DNA of 55,083 bases from Gelidibacter sp035515035 (GCF_035515035.1 NZ_DATJCA010000155.1:1-55083); one strand, 5' to 3'. Numbered from the stretch's first letter, positions 17,373 to 26,289 are shown. Notes: generated by a model from the letters alone, not told the origin. Numbers and translations are program-made.

Positions 17373-18551
17373 ATGAAGCCAGATTTGTTTCAAGCCCCTG
17401 ATTATTACAATATTGATGAGTTATTAAATGACGAACATCGTTTGGTACGTGATGCCGCAAGAGAATGGGTAAAACGTGAAGTTTCCCCTATTATTGAAGA
17501 TTATGCCCAAAGAGCGGAATTTCCTAAACAAATCATCAACGGTCTTGCCGAAATTGGTGCTTTTGGACCTTATATTCCTGCGGAATATGGTGGTGCTGGC
17601 CTCGATCAGATTTCTTATGGCTTGATCATGCAAGAAATTGAGCGCGGCGATTCAGGCGTGAGAAGCACAGCTTCTGTACAATCTTCATTAGTGATGTATC
17701 CCATCTGGAAATACGGAAACGAAGAACAACGTAAAAAATATCTTCCAAAACTCGCCAGTGGCGAATGGATGGGAAGTTTCGGACTTACGGAACCTGATCA
17801 TGGGAGCGATCCTGCGGCCATGACCACAAACTTCAAGGACAAGGGTGATCATTATCTATTAAATGGTGCCAAAATGTGGATTTCAAATGCACCTTTTTGT
17901 CAATTAGCCATTGTTTGGGCGAAAAATGAAGAAGGCCGCATCCATGGATTGATTGTAGAACGTGGAATGGAAGGATTCTCAACCCCTGAAACCCACAATA
18001 AATGGTCCTTGAGAGCTTCGGCTACCGGAGAACTGATATTTGATAACGTTAAAGTTCCCAAAGAAAACCTCTTACCTAATAAATCCGGGTTAGGTGCGCC
18101 ACTAGGCTGCTTGGATTCTGCTCGTTACGGCATTGCTTGGGGCGCTATTGGTGCGGCCATGGATTGTTATGACACCGCCTTACGTTATAGTAAAGAGCGT
18201 ATGCAGTTTGGAAAACCTATTGGACAGTTCCAATTGCAACAAAAGAAATTGGCCGAAATGATAACCGAAATCACCAAAGCGCAACTATTGGCCTGGAGAC
18301 TTGGCGTCATGAGAGAAAATGGAACCGCAACTTCAGCACAAATATCCATGGCAAAACGCAATAATGTCCATATGGCTATTACAATTGCTCGTGAAGCACG
18401 TCAAATACTAGGAGGTATGGGAATTACTGGCGAATACAGCATCATGCGCCACTCTATGAATCTTGAAAGTGTCATTACTTACGAAGGCACACACGATATC
18501 CACTTGTTGATTACAGGATTGGACATTACAGGCTTGAACGCCTTTAAATAG
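17373..18551 (+). CDS. gcdH: acyl-CoA dehydrogenase, glutaryl-CoA dehydrogenase type
   Basis: A 392-residue FAD flavoenzyme with the three-domain acyl-CoA dehydrogenase fold. GcdH-type signatures are STASVQSSLVMYPI, the FAD-binding GSFGLTEPDHGSDP, and a catalytic base in TYEGTHDIH (Glu371). Glutaryl-CoA dehydrogenase oxidatively decarboxylates glutaryl-CoA to crotonyl-CoA late in lysine and tryptophan degradation, passing electrons to ETF. A saccharopine-reductase-like lysine gene lies elsewhere in the window, which is consistent with lysine catabolism but is not a physical link. Single-gene unit with its own promoter and terminator. Another short-chain dehydrogenase specificity is possible. 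Confidence 0.88.
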   Translation: MKPDLFQAPDYYNIDELLNDEHRLVRDAAREWVKREVSPIIEDYAQRAEFPKQIINGLAEIGAFGPYIPAEYGGAGLDQISYGLIMQEIERGDSGVRSTASVQSSLVMYPIWKYGNEEQRKKYLPKLASGEWMGSFGLTEPDHGSDPAAMTTNFKDKGDHYLLNGAKMWISNAPFCQLAIVWAKNEEGRIHGLIVERGMEGFSTPETHNKWSLRASATGELIFDNVKVPKENLLPNKSGLGAPLGCLDSARYGIAWGAIGAAMDCYDTALRYSKERMQFGKPIGQFQLQQKKLAEMITEITKAQLLAWRLGVMRENGTATSAQISMAKRNNVHMAITIAREARQILGGMGITGEYSIMRHSMNLESVITYEGTHDIHLLITGLDITGLNAFK

Positions 18552-18577
18552 AAGTTCCTGCGCAGGCGGGAAACTTC
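18551..18577. repeat. REP-like palindrome, copy 2, overlapping the gcdH stop codon
   Basis: A 27-base hairpin (GAAGTT ... AACTTC outer arms) around the CCTGCGCAGG core; the inner 18 bases (18555-18572) are the reverse complement of copy 1 except one base. The first base of the hairpin is the last base of the stop codon. Confidence 0.65.
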
Positions 18578-18636
18578 AGGTTCAACATAGTTAACCTTGA
18601 GATGGGTTGATCTTCTTATCCATCGATTTACAAAAC

Positions 18637-18668
18637 AAAAAATGCTTCTTTTAACGGAAGCATTTTTT
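18637..18668 (+). terminator. terminator after gcdH
   Basis: AATGCTTC with leading As pairs with GAAGCATT and a long T run (arms 18637-18648 and 18657-18668). Confidence 0.8.
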
Positions 18669-18752
18669 TTGTGTTTATAAGTAAAGAATAAAGACGGTTT
18701 TAATGATTGTGAGCACTAACAGATTTTAGAAACCTGTGAGGTCTCCCGGTAA

Positions 18753-19085
18753 TTAAGACTCAGGAGCCAATTCCACTTCCAAGCCTTCTAATTCAACGGT
18801 AATAGGAATTTGGCAACTTAATCGAGAGTTATCTTTCACATAAAAAGCTTCTGATAGCATGGCCTCTTCCTCATCTTGCATTTCTGGAAGCTGAGTGCCA
18901 TTTACCACATAACACTGACAAGATGCACACATGGCCATTCCTCCACAGGTCCCTATTGTTCCTTCTGGAGCAAGCTCATAGCTCCTAACCACTTCCATTA
19001 AATTCATGGCCATATCCGTAGGCGCCATGACCTCATGAGTAATACCTTCTCTGTCTGTTATTTTGATTTTTACGTCCTGTTCCAT
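18753..19085 (-). CDS. 2Fe-2S ferredoxin, adrenodoxin type
   Basis: With the ATG at 19085 the protein has 110 residues. Cysteines 47, 53, 56 and 91 (GTCGGMAMCASC and LSCQI) give the C-x5-C-x2-C ... C pattern of vertebrate-type/adrenodoxin ferredoxins, which carry one [2Fe-2S] cluster and donate single electrons to cytochrome P450s, Fe-S assembly or oxygenases. A 33-residue upstream extension of the frame has no family similarity and is left out. The next gene on the strand upstream is a ferredoxin reductase, so the two are a plausible electron-transfer pair. Confidence 0.9.
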   Translation of the reverse strand: MEQDVKIKITDREGITHEVMAPTDMAMNLMEVVRSYELAPEGTIGTCGGMAMCASCQCYVVNGTQLPEMQDEEEAMLSEAFYVKDNSRLSCQIPITVELEGLEVELAPES

Positions 19086-19229
19086 GAAATAATCTTTAAT
19101 TCTAAGTTCTGTAATAAACCTACAAAGTTTTAGAATCCTTGTAGGATGTTTTGGAATTCTTGTAGAAATATTCTGTTCATTCAAAAGAAGCTACGGCCTA
19201 CTATATTTCGTCATCTGCCCATCACCAAT

Positions 19230-20291
19230 TTAGTCAATCGCTTTCACCACTTGTTTTGGTGCTTCCTTACGTGTGCCATCAAAACCATCCACACCACTCA
19301 CCGTGGTATATTTTAAAACATAGCGTTTTCCAGGATTGATAATTTGATACGCAGCTTGGCACATTAAAGTTGCTTCGTGGAAGCCACACAGGATAAGTTT
19401 CAGTTTACCAGGATAGGTATTCACATCACCTATGGCAAAAATACCTGGGATGTTGGTTTGGTAGTCTAAGGCATTGTTGACCACTATCGCATTTTTCTCG
19501 ATTTCCAGTCCCCATTTGGCAATTGGTCCTAGTTTAGGGGACAATCCAAACAATGGAATAAAATGATCACACTCAATCTCAAATTCTTTTTCGATATTTT
19601 GAGCCTGCGAAACCACGACGGCCTCCACTTTATGATCTCCAACAATATTGATAACCTCAGCTGGGGTCACCAAATTTATTTTTCCGGCATCCTTTAATTC
19701 TTGAACTTTGTCCACAGAATCCAAAGCACCCCTAAACTCATTTCGTCTATGGATCAAAGTAACTTCTGAAGCGATATCAGATAGATAAATACTCCAATCC
19801 AAAGCAGAGTCTCCTCCACCTGAAATGACCACACGTTTATTTCTATAAATTTCCGGATCTTTTATAAAGTATTCCACACCTTTATCTTCGAAATAGCCGA
19901 TATTAGCAATCAAAGGTTTACGTGGTTCAAAACTACCTAAACCTCCAGCAATGGCAACCACTGGTGCCTGATGTTTCGTGCCTTTATTAGTGGTGACAAT
20001 AAAACTACCGTCATCTTGTTTTTCAATGGTCTCTGCGCGTTCACCCAAAGTAAACCCAGGTTCAAACTGTTTACACTGCTCCAGAAGATTTTTGGTTAAA
20101 TCACCCGCTAAAATCTCAGGAAAACCAGGAATATCATAGATAGGTTTTTTTGGATAAAGCTCTGTACATTGACCGCCAGGCTGTGGCAAGGCATCAATTA
20201 AGTGGCATTTCATTTTTAATAATCCGGCTTCGAACACAGCAAAAAGTCCTGTTGGTCCTGCGCCAATGATAAGTATATCTGTTTTAATCAT
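19230..20291 (-). CDS. ferredoxin-NADP+ reductase, thioredoxin-reductase-like (YumC type)
   Basis: A 353-residue FAD/NAD(P) flavoprotein: FAD-binding GAGPTG at 10-15, the FNR-type motif PQPGGQCTELYP, a second nucleotide site ISGGGDSALDW, and a C-terminal FAD contact FAIGDVNTYPGK. The redox-active CxxC of true thioredoxin reductases is absent, and the protein carries the longer C-terminus of the ferredoxin-reductase branch. It transfers electrons between NADPH and ferredoxin in the cytoplasm. The 2Fe-2S ferredoxin gene follows 144 bp downstream on the same strand, its likely partner. Confidence 0.9.
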   Translation of the reverse strand: MIKTDILIIGAGPTGLFAVFEAGLLKMKCHLIDALPQPGGQCTELYPKKPIYDIPGFPEILAGDLTKNLLEQCKQFEPGFTLGERAETIEKQDDGSFIVTTNKGTKHQAPVVAIAGGLGSFEPRKPLIANIGYFEDKGVEYFIKDPEIYRNKRVVISGGGDSALDWSIYLSDIASEVTLIHRRNEFRGALDSVDKVQELKDAGKINLVTPAEVINIVGDHKVEAVVVSQAQNIEKEFEIECDHFIPLFGLSPKLGPIAKWGLEIEKNAIVVNNALDYQTNIPGIFAIGDVNTYPGKLKLILCGFHEATLMCQAAYQIINPGKRYVLKYTTVSGVDGFDGTRKEAPKQVVKAID

Positions 20292-20502
20292 ATAATGGCC
20301 ACGATCCTGTCTTACAACAGGCTGAAGTGGTATTTTCTTTAATTCAACTTTATTTTATGACGCAAAAATCCAAATAATAAAACTTAAATTTTATGATATT
20401 TGTCATTTGCGCTAAGAATGCGGCTCTGGGTATTGGGGGATTTCATCGCCAAGATTTCCATATAGCACCTTATTGACTGTTTTCCAATTCTTAACCGATT
20501 CT

Positions 20503-20754
20503 CTACTTTATTTCCCCCTCTACGTTGATGACATGTTCAATTTGCGGAGCATATTTTTTAATAGTCATTTCAACACCCGATTTTAAGGTCATTTGATTGA
20601 CGGAACATCCTACACAAGCACCCTCCAATTGCACTCTTACCAAATTGTCATTTTCAATGGACAATAAAGCAATGTCACCACCATCACTTTGCAGAAATGG
20701 TCGAATTTCATCTAGTGCTTTCTCTACATTTAATCTAAGTTCTTCAGTTGTCAT
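20503..20754 (-). CDS. NifU C-terminal-domain Fe-S scaffold protein
   Basis: An 83-residue protein that is only the NifU C-terminal domain, with the cluster-ligating pair Cys47 and Cys50 in GACVGCSV followed by NQMTLKSGVE. Such proteins (Nfu-type) carry and deliver Fe-S clusters to client enzymes. It follows the Mrp carrier gene by 47 bp on the same strand, so both are likely co-transcribed and work together in cluster delivery. Length and motif are typical. Confidence 0.93.
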   Translation of the reverse strand: MTTEELRLNVEKALDEIRPFLQSDGGDIALLSIENDNLVRVQLEGACVGCSVNQMTLKSGVEMTIKKYAPQIEHVINVEGEIK

Positions 20755-20801
20755 ATTACGTATTTAAGGATGTTGACAATACCAAGAAATGGCATTGTTA
20801 T

Positions 20802-21938
20802 TTATTTTTTAACTGCTGAACATCCAGCCATCGTTGTAATTTTGATAGCTTCTGTAGGCGGTAAATCGTCATTACGTCTCACTACTTCTTCCACAACGTT
20901 CTGGGTTAGTTTTTCAAAGGCTTTTTCCAAAGGCGTGGCCGTTTGCAAAGCTGCAGGACGCCCCACATCTCCGGCTTCACGGATGCTCTGTATCAACGGA
21001 ATTTCGCCTAAAAATGGAACATCTAAATCTTGAGCCAAGTGTCTAGCCCCTTCTTTTCCGAAAATATAATATTTATTATCTGGCAATTCAGCAGGGGTAA
21101 AATAGGCCATATTTTCAATAATTCCTAACACCGGAACGTTAATGCTTTCTTGCTGAAACATGGCCACACCTTTCTTGGCATCAGCTAAAGCTACGTTTTG
21201 CGGCGTACTTACAATAACGGCACCTGTGATAGGTAAAGATTGCATGATACTTAAATGAATGTCTCCGGTTCCGGGAGGCAAATCAATGAGCATGAAGTCC
21301 AATTCACCCCAATGTGCATCAAAAATCATTTGGTTTAGTGCCTTTGCTGCCATTGGACCACGCCATACCACAGCTTGATTTGGCTGGGTGAAAAATCCGA
21401 TGGACAATATCTTAACCCCATAGCTCTCTACAGGTTTCATTTTGGATTTACCATCGATGTTAACGGCTATTGGCTTTTCTAATTCCACATCAAACATGAT
21501 CGGAATAGATGGCCCATAGATATCAGCATCTAGAATACCCACTTTAAAGCCCATTTTAGCTAAAGAAACCGCTAGGTTTGCCGTAACTGTAGATTTACCT
21601 ACGCCTCCTTTACCGGAAGCAACTGCTATAATATTTTGAATCCCCGGAATGGCTTTCCCTTTGATGGTGTTCGCCGACGATTTTGGCGGGGCGTCCACTT
21701 TTATATTTACGGTGATTTTTGCCTTTTCGTAAACCTTATCATGAATGGCTTTCATGATTTCAACTTCAGTCTTCTTTTTCGCCTGAAGGGTTGGGTTGGA
21801 TATAGTGATATCAACGATGACTTCGTCTGCAAAAGTAACGACGTTTTTCACTGCACCACTTTCCACCATGTTTTTACCTTCGCCAGGAACAGTAATACTT
21901 TCAAGCGCTTTAAGGATGTCTTGTTTATGTAATTTCAT
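20802..21938 (-). CDS. mrp: Mrp/NBP35-family Fe-S cluster carrier ATPase
   Basis: A 378-residue protein: an N-terminal MIP18/DUF59 domain (about 1-85), then a deviant Walker A GKGGVGKS at 109-116 typical of the MinD/Mrp family, and GPSIPIMFDVE and LIDLPPGTGD. The usual CxxC cluster-binding motif of many Mrp proteins is not obvious; the tail ends MAGCSAVKK with a single Cys. It carries and delivers Fe-S clusters using ATP, probably with the NifU-type gene downstream. A TATATTTG promoter element lies 94 bases upstream. Confidence 0.93.
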   Translation of the reverse strand: MKLHKQDILKALESITVPGEGKNMVESGAVKNVVTFADEVIVDITISNPTLQAKKKTEVEIMKAIHDKVYEKAKITVNIKVDAPPKSSANTIKGKAIPGIQNIIAVASGKGGVGKSTVTANLAVSLAKMGFKVGILDADIYGPSIPIMFDVELEKPIAVNIDGKSKMKPVESYGVKILSIGFFTQPNQAVVWRGPMAAKALNQMIFDAHWGELDFMLIDLPPGTGDIHLSIMQSLPITGAVIVSTPQNVALADAKKGVAMFQQESINVPVLGIIENMAYFTPAELPDNKYYIFGKEGARHLAQDLDVPFLGEIPLIQSIREAGDVGRPAALQTATPLEKAFEKLTQNVVEEVVRRNDDLPPTEAIKITTMAGCSAVKK

Positions 21939-22031
21939 TGTTTTGAGATGCTAAAAAGAAAAAGAAAAAAGGCACTTAAACGCGTTCGTCTTTTATTCTC
22001 CTCTTATTTTATTAAGAATCATTCTAAAGTG

Positions 22032-22039
22032 CAAATATA
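22032..22039 (-). promoter_or_regulatory. -7 element of the mrp promoter
   Basis: Reads TATATTTG on the minus strand, an exact TAnnTTTG match, 94 bases before the mrp ATG. The -33 box is not clear. The rest of the 290-base gap shows no gene. Confidence 0.6.
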
Positions 22040-22228
22040 ATTAATAATGATGGAAGACGGAAGCTGGAAGCATGAAGATTTCAATGGCAGGATTGAAGTC
22101 GTCTATCACTAATTTTTATGTGATTATTTGTAAATTCCACAGAAATTTAAAAATAATAAGACAAAACCATATCGTATATTATTCGATTGAGAAGAATGCT
22201 ATAATAATTTAATTTTGAGAAGTATGAT

Positions 22229-22558
22229 CTAAAGCTCTTTACTTGGATCCCAAAAGATCTCATCTAAATTCTGGACTTGATTATCCCTTACAAGAACCCC
22301 CTCACTTTCCAAGAGTTGTTGCATTAAATTGGTGCCTTCAAAATGATGTTTGCCAGTAAGCAATCCCTTCCTATTGACCACGCGATGGGCCGGAACATCT
22401 TTACCAACCGAACCCTTTAATGCATAACCTACCATTCTTGCACTTTTTGCTGCGCCCAAAAAATTTGCAATAGCGCCAAAACTGGTTACACGACCATAGG
22501 GGATTTGCTTTGCGACCTCATAGACCTTTTCAAAAAAATTGAGGGTCTTTGTTTTCAT
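22229..22558 (-). CDS. alkyltransferase-like (ATL) DNA-repair protein
   Basis: A 109-residue protein with the DNA-binding domain of O6-alkylguanine-DNA alkyltransferases: IPYGRVTSFGAIANFLG (recognition helix and Arg finger) and PAHRVV. In active alkyltransferases this motif is PCHR; here the acceptor cysteine is replaced by Ala57. That is the hallmark of ATL proteins, which bind alkylated guanine without repairing it and hand it to nucleotide-excision repair. Its start overlaps the stop of the LysE-type gene by 4 bp, so it is the last gene of a translationally coupled unit. Confidence 0.9.
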   Translation of the reverse strand: MKTKTLNFFEKVYEVAKQIPYGRVTSFGAIANFLGAAKSARMVGYALKGSVGKDVPAHRVVNRKGLLTGKHHFEGTNLMQQLLESEGVLVRDNQVQNLDEIFWDPSKEL

Positions 22559-23184
22559 AACGCCCTCAAAATATTAAATAGGGTGACTATGGCAATTATC
22601 CCTGTAATAGTCCCAATAATATAATTCATGTTTTTTTGGGAGGTGAGATTTTTGTTTTTTATTTTATCAAAAAAGAAAATATACATATACAACATAACAA
22701 AAGTCCCCATTACGGCACCGCCAACATAGGAAATAATCATCGGTCTATTAAACTCCAGCCATCCAAATGAGGCCAAGGTAACGGTCATATAGGCTTGATA
22801 AGGAATTGGAAATACATTAATGGCCGATAGGAACACGCCATGAAAAAAGCGACTGTGTTTGCTTCTCGATTGTGGTTCTACTTCAGTTTTTGAAGTCGCT
22901 TTTGCGATAAGGAGATAATAAACCGTAATCAGCACAAATATGACAAACGCCACACGCTGCAAGACTTTAACCACATCTAGATGATTAGATAAATATCGAG
23001 CGAACATGGCGGCAATATAGGTTTGTAAAAACACCACTACACAAACACCAACAGAAAACATTATGCCTCTTACATGCCCTTCTTTAAGACTTATTTTGGC
23101 AGCTGTCATATTCAATAATCCAGGAGGAATAACGCCGACAAGGGCGATGACCATTCCAAGTAAAAATATGACGGTAATGTTCAA
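22555..23184 (-). CDS. LysE-family exporter
   Basis: A 209-residue inner-membrane protein with six predicted spans and the LysE/RhtB N-terminal pattern (GMVIALVGVIPPGLLNMTAAK). Family members export amino acids or small metabolites by proton exchange; the substrate is unknown. The start is a TTG only 2 bases after the trmB stop, and the 3' end overlaps the alkyltransferase-like gene, so it is the middle gene of a tight operon. Confidence 0.85.
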   Translation of the reverse strand: MNITVIFLLGMVIALVGVIPPGLLNMTAAKISLKEGHVRGIMFSVGVCVVVFLQTYIAAMFARYLSNHLDVVKVLQRVAFVIFVLITVYYLLIAKATSKTEVEPQSRSKHSRFFHGVFLSAINVFPIPYQAYMTVTLASFGWLEFNRPMIISYVGGAVMGTFVMLYMYIFFFDKIKNKNLTSQKNMNYIIGTITGIIAIVTLFNILRAL

Positions 23185-23186
23185 GT

Positions 23187-23861
23187 TTATTTAATTTTAA
23201 ATCTAATATAAGTAATTGCTTTGTTCTTTTCTAAATACTGACCTTCATAATAGGTCTGAATTTCTGTGACTTCTGCTGGACTGCCTTCTTGTTTATAAAC
23301 ATTATGGTTGGCATACAACACGTCATGACCGGCGCCATGAAGTAGACCTAAAGTATAGCCGTGCATAAATTCACTATCGGTTTTTAAGTGTACTACACCC
23401 TCGGGTTTGAGGATGGATTTATAGCGTTCTAAAAAAACAGCATTGGTCATTCGGTGCTTGGTACGCTTATATTTTATTTGAGGATCAGGAAAAGTAATCC
23501 ATATTTCATCAACTTCATTTTTCCCAAAGGCATGGTCAATGAGCTCAATTTGGGTTCGCAAAAAAGCAACATTTGAAACCCCATCTTCTATAGCAGTTTT
23601 TGCACCTCTCCAAAATCGGGCACCTTTAATATCAATTCCAATGAAATTCTTATTTGGATATCTTGCTGCCAATCCAAGGGTATATTCTCCCTTTCCACAG
23701 CCCAATTCTAAAACCAAAGGTTGCTCGTTTTTAAAAACCTTAGCATTCCAAGAGCCTTTCAAATCAAAGTTATCATTGATCAATTCTTCTCGCGTTGGTT
23801 GATAAACGTTTGAAAAGGTTTCATTTTCCTTAAATCTTTTGAGTTTGTTTTTACTTCCCAC
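23187..23861 (-). CDS. trmB: tRNA (guanine46-N7)-methyltransferase
   Basis: A SAM-dependent methyltransferase that makes m7G46 in the tRNA variable loop. The SAM motif is LELGCGKGEYTLGLA, with NFIGIDIKGARFW and the TrmB signature ITFPDPQIKYKRTKHRM. I place the start at the GTG at 23861 (VGSKNKLKRF, 224 residues), which matches where homologues begin. The frame stays open 36 codons further, but those codons are basic, unlike the family, coincide with a repeat-like hairpin, and begin at a TTG at the predicted transcription start. First gene of the trmB - lysE-like - ATL operon. Confidence 0.92.
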   Translation of the reverse strand: MGSKNKLKRFKENETFSNVYQPTREELINDNFDLKGSWNAKVFKNEQPLVLELGCGKGEYTLGLAARYPNKNFIGIDIKGARFWRGAKTAIEDGVSNVAFLRTQIELIDHAFGKNEVDEIWITFPDPQIKYKRTKHRMTNAVFLERYKSILKPEGVVHLKTDSEFMHGYTLGLLHGAGHDVLYANHNVYKQEGSPAEVTEIQTYYEGQYLEKNKAITYIRFKIK

Positions 23862-23880
23862 TTTTCTTCTTTCTGGTTTC

Positions 23881-23909
23881 CTGCCTCCGCTATAACTACG
23901 AACAGGCAG
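23881..23909. repeat. hairpin in the trmB leader
   Basis: CTGCCT (23881-23886) and AGGCAG (23904-23909) form a short stem in the untranslated leader, 20-48 bases before the chosen trmB GTG. Its CCTGCC/GGCAGG sequence resembles the REP-like palindromes elsewhere in the window. Confidence 0.4.
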
Positions 23910-23976
23910 ACTTGTTTGTCGTTTCAGGTTGCGTGCTCTAAACACGCCAATCTTTTTAATAATTTGCAAAATTAAT

Positions 23977-23984
23977 CAAATATA
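23977..23984 (-). promoter_or_regulatory. -7 element for the trmB operon
   Basis: Reads TATATTTG on the minus strand. Transcription would begin near 23970, leaving a leader of about 110 bases before the GTG start. Confidence 0.55.
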
Positions 23985-24003
23985 TGAAAGCCATTAGTTC
24001 CTT

Positions 24004-24011
24004 ATCTTTGA
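24004..24011 (+). promoter_or_regulatory. -7 element for the MurG-like gene
   Basis: TATCTTTG, an exact consensus match on the plus strand, would give a leader of nearly 200 bases before the glycosyltransferase ATG. It lies back to back with the trmB element. Confidence 0.45.
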
Positions 24012-24213
24012 ATGTTAAAAGATTCTTTTTGAATGGTTACTAAATTTGCACGGAGGCTGAAACGGCATTTTTATTTTATCTCTCCAAAAGTCTTTTAACC
24101 GTCTTATGTTTATTTGGCAAAGAAAGACCCGCCAGAACAAACTGACAGGTACAGTGCAAAACCCGACCGCCCAACTTGAGCTGGTCTAGAGAAGTGGTCG
24201 CAGCCTAATCAAC

Positions 24214-25269
24214 ATGAAAAAAAAGATATTAATTGCGCCTTTAAATTGGGGATTGGGTCATGCCACACGGTGCATCCCAATCATTGACGCTTTAGTACAG
24301 CACAATTTCATCCCAGTTCTTGCAAGTGATGGCGCAGCCCTATCCTTATTGACCAAAGAATTTCCTGATTTGGAAGCGTTGGAATTACCGTCCTATAATA
24401 TTACCTATCCAAAAAAAGGCTATTTGTTAAAACTTAAGCTTTTTAGAGATTCACCTAAAATCATAAAGACGATACATGAAGAACAAAGGGCGATACAATC
24501 TATTGTAAAAAGACATACTATTGACGGCATTATTTCAGACAATAGATTTGGGGTTTATCATAACCAGTTACCATCAGTTTTTATAACGCATCAATTAAAG
24601 GTTTTAAGTGGAAATACCACTTGGCTCAGTACAAAGTTGCATCAAAAAACCATAAAACGATTTGATCAGTGCTGGATTCCTGATGTTTTGGGACCACCCA
24701 ATCTAAGCGGAATGATGGGGCATATTGAAAACCCTGCGTTTAATATTGAATACATAGGCCCTTTAAGTCGATTTGAAAAAAAACCATGTGAGGCTGTCTA
24801 CGATGTTATGGTATTATTGTCTGGTCCAGAGCCACAGCGGGAGATATTAGAGAAAAAGTTGTTAGAGGAGTTTAAAAATTACCGCGGAAAAATTCTCTTT
24901 GTAAGAGGTGTCTTAGAAGACAAACAATCAATTCAGGCAATTGGAAATCTCACTCTTTATAATTTTATGACCACTGAGCTGTTGGAAACGTCCCTAAATT
25001 CCAGTAGCTTAGTTATAGCCCGTTCTGGTTACACCACCATCATGGATTTGGCCAAATTGGGCAAACATGCCTTCTTTATTCCCACACCTGGACAATTTGA
25101 GCAAATATATTTGGCAAAAAGAATGCAGGAAAATAATATGGCGCCGTTTTGCAAACAGGACGATTTTAGTTTAGATAAACTTAAGGATACTTCTAAGTTC
25201 AAAGGCTTGAAAGCTTTTGAGGAGACCCCAAATTTTAAAGAATTATTTCATCTTTTCGAGGGTGAATGA
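24214..25269 (+). CDS. glycosyltransferase, GT-B fold, family 28 (MurG)-like
   Basis: A 351-residue GT-B enzyme. The N-terminal acceptor domain opens with ILIAPLNWGLGHATRCIPII, the Gly-rich loop of MurG-like enzymes. The C-terminal nucleotide-sugar domain carries VLLSGPEPQR, VIARSGYTTIMDLAKLGK and PTPGQFEQIYLA, as in family 28. It probably uses a UDP-sugar for envelope glycolipid synthesis; it is not the canonical murG, which would sit in the division and cell-wall cluster. The last 27 bases overlap the convergent histidine-kinase gene, so both transcripts are partly antisense. Confidence 0.85.
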   Translation: MKKKILIAPLNWGLGHATRCIPIIDALVQHNFIPVLASDGAALSLLTKEFPDLEALELPSYNITYPKKGYLLKLKLFRDSPKIIKTIHEEQRAIQSIVKRHTIDGIISDNRFGVYHNQLPSVFITHQLKVLSGNTTWLSTKLHQKTIKRFDQCWIPDVLGPPNLSGMMGHIENPAFNIEYIGPLSRFEKKPCEAVYDVMVLLSGPEPQREILEKKLLEEFKNYRGKILFVRGVLEDKQSIQAIGNLTLYNFMTTELLETSLNSSSLVIARSGYTTIMDLAKLGKHAFFIPTPGQFEQIYLAKRMQENNMAPFCKQDDFSLDKLKDTSKFKGLKAFEETPNFKELFHLFEGE

Positions 25270-26289
25270 AAATTCACTGCCAACGCTCAATTCACTTTCA
25301 ACATATATTTTTTCATCATGCGCTTCAATGATATGTTTTACAATGGATAGCCCCAGTCCAGAACCACCTTCTTTACGCGAACCACTCTTGTCAATCCTAT
25401 AAAAACGCTCAAAAAGCCGAGGAATATTAGCTTTTGCAATGCCTTCGCCATTGTCGGTCACTCTTACAATAACCTTGTTTTTAATCAAATTTTCAATGCT
25501 TATTTCGGTAGTTCCCTTGAATCTTCCATATTTGATGGAATTAACGACAAGATTGGTTAGCACTTGCCTGATCCGTTCCTTATCGGCTTTGACCATAATT
25601 GGATGGGGATACTGCATATCAAAAGTCAAGGTGATTTTTTTCTTTGCAGATTTCATTTCGAGCAAATCAAATACGCTTTCCACCAGTGCCACAATGTCAA
25701 AGGGTTCTATATTTAGACTTAAATCGCCTACCTCCAACTTGGTAATCATATCCAAATCCTGCACAATGTAGATCAAGCGCTCTACACCTTTATTGGCTCT
25801 TTCAAGATATTTTTCCCTAAGATTTTCATTATTCATGGCGCCGTCCAACAAGGTCAACACATAACCTTGAACGGTAAATAATGGTGTTTTCAATTCGTGA
25901 GAGATATTCCCCAAAAATTCCTTGCGGTACTCCTCCCTCACTTTGAGGGTTTCTATCTCTAGTTTTTTGTCCTGGGCAAATTTTTCGATCTCCTGAGTGA
26001 GGGTAGCCATATCGGTAGTTATGGGCTGTTTCCTTATCGAGGCCGATTCCAATAACGTTAAATCGTCATAGATTTTCTTGACTCTTCTATAAATAAATCG
26101 TTCCACACGATATTGGATGATGAAAAATGAAATAAAGTAAGTAATGACAGAGAAGCCTAAAATTGCCCAAACATTAAAAGATTGGGTAAGCAACGAAAAT
26201 ACTGTAATCAAAACCGTTAAAACCATAGTGATGTACAATGTGGTTTTAACAGCAAACTTATAGGACTTTCTGATCTCTTTTTTCTGCAT
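25243..26289 (-). CDS. sensor histidine kinase, PhoR-like
   Basis: A 348-residue membrane kinase. Two membrane helices lie at about 15-35 and 40-62 with almost no periplasmic loop between them. A short linker follows, then the dimerisation domain with His131 in ISHELKTPL, and the ATPase domain with N (VNSIKYG), G1 (VTDNGEGI) and G2 (GGSGLGLSI) boxes. The lack of an extracytoplasmic sensor suggests it senses through the membrane or through partners. It starts on the last base of the regulator stop codon (TAATG), so the pair is translated together. Confidence 0.93.
   Translation of the reverse strand: MQKKEIRKSYKFAVKTTLYITMVLTVLITVFSLLTQSFNVWAILGFSVITYFISFFIIQYRVERFIYRRVKKIYDDLTLLESASIRKQPITTDMATLTQEIEKFAQDKKLEIETLKVREEYRKEFLGNISHELKTPLFTVQGYVLTLLDGAMNNENLREKYLERANKGVERLIYIVQDLDMITKLEVGDLSLNIEPFDIVALVESVFDLLEMKSAKKKITLTFDMQYPHPIMVKADKERIRQVLTNLVVNSIKYGRFKGTTEISIENLIKNKVIVRVTDNGEGIAKANIPRLFERFYRIDKSGSRKEGGSGLGLSIVKHIIEAHDEKIYVESELSVGSEFSFTLEKMK

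Noticed and set aside
23862..23969. TrmB starting 36 codons further upstream
   Set aside because: It would use a TTG at the predicted transcription start, encodes repeat-like sequence, and is not family-like.
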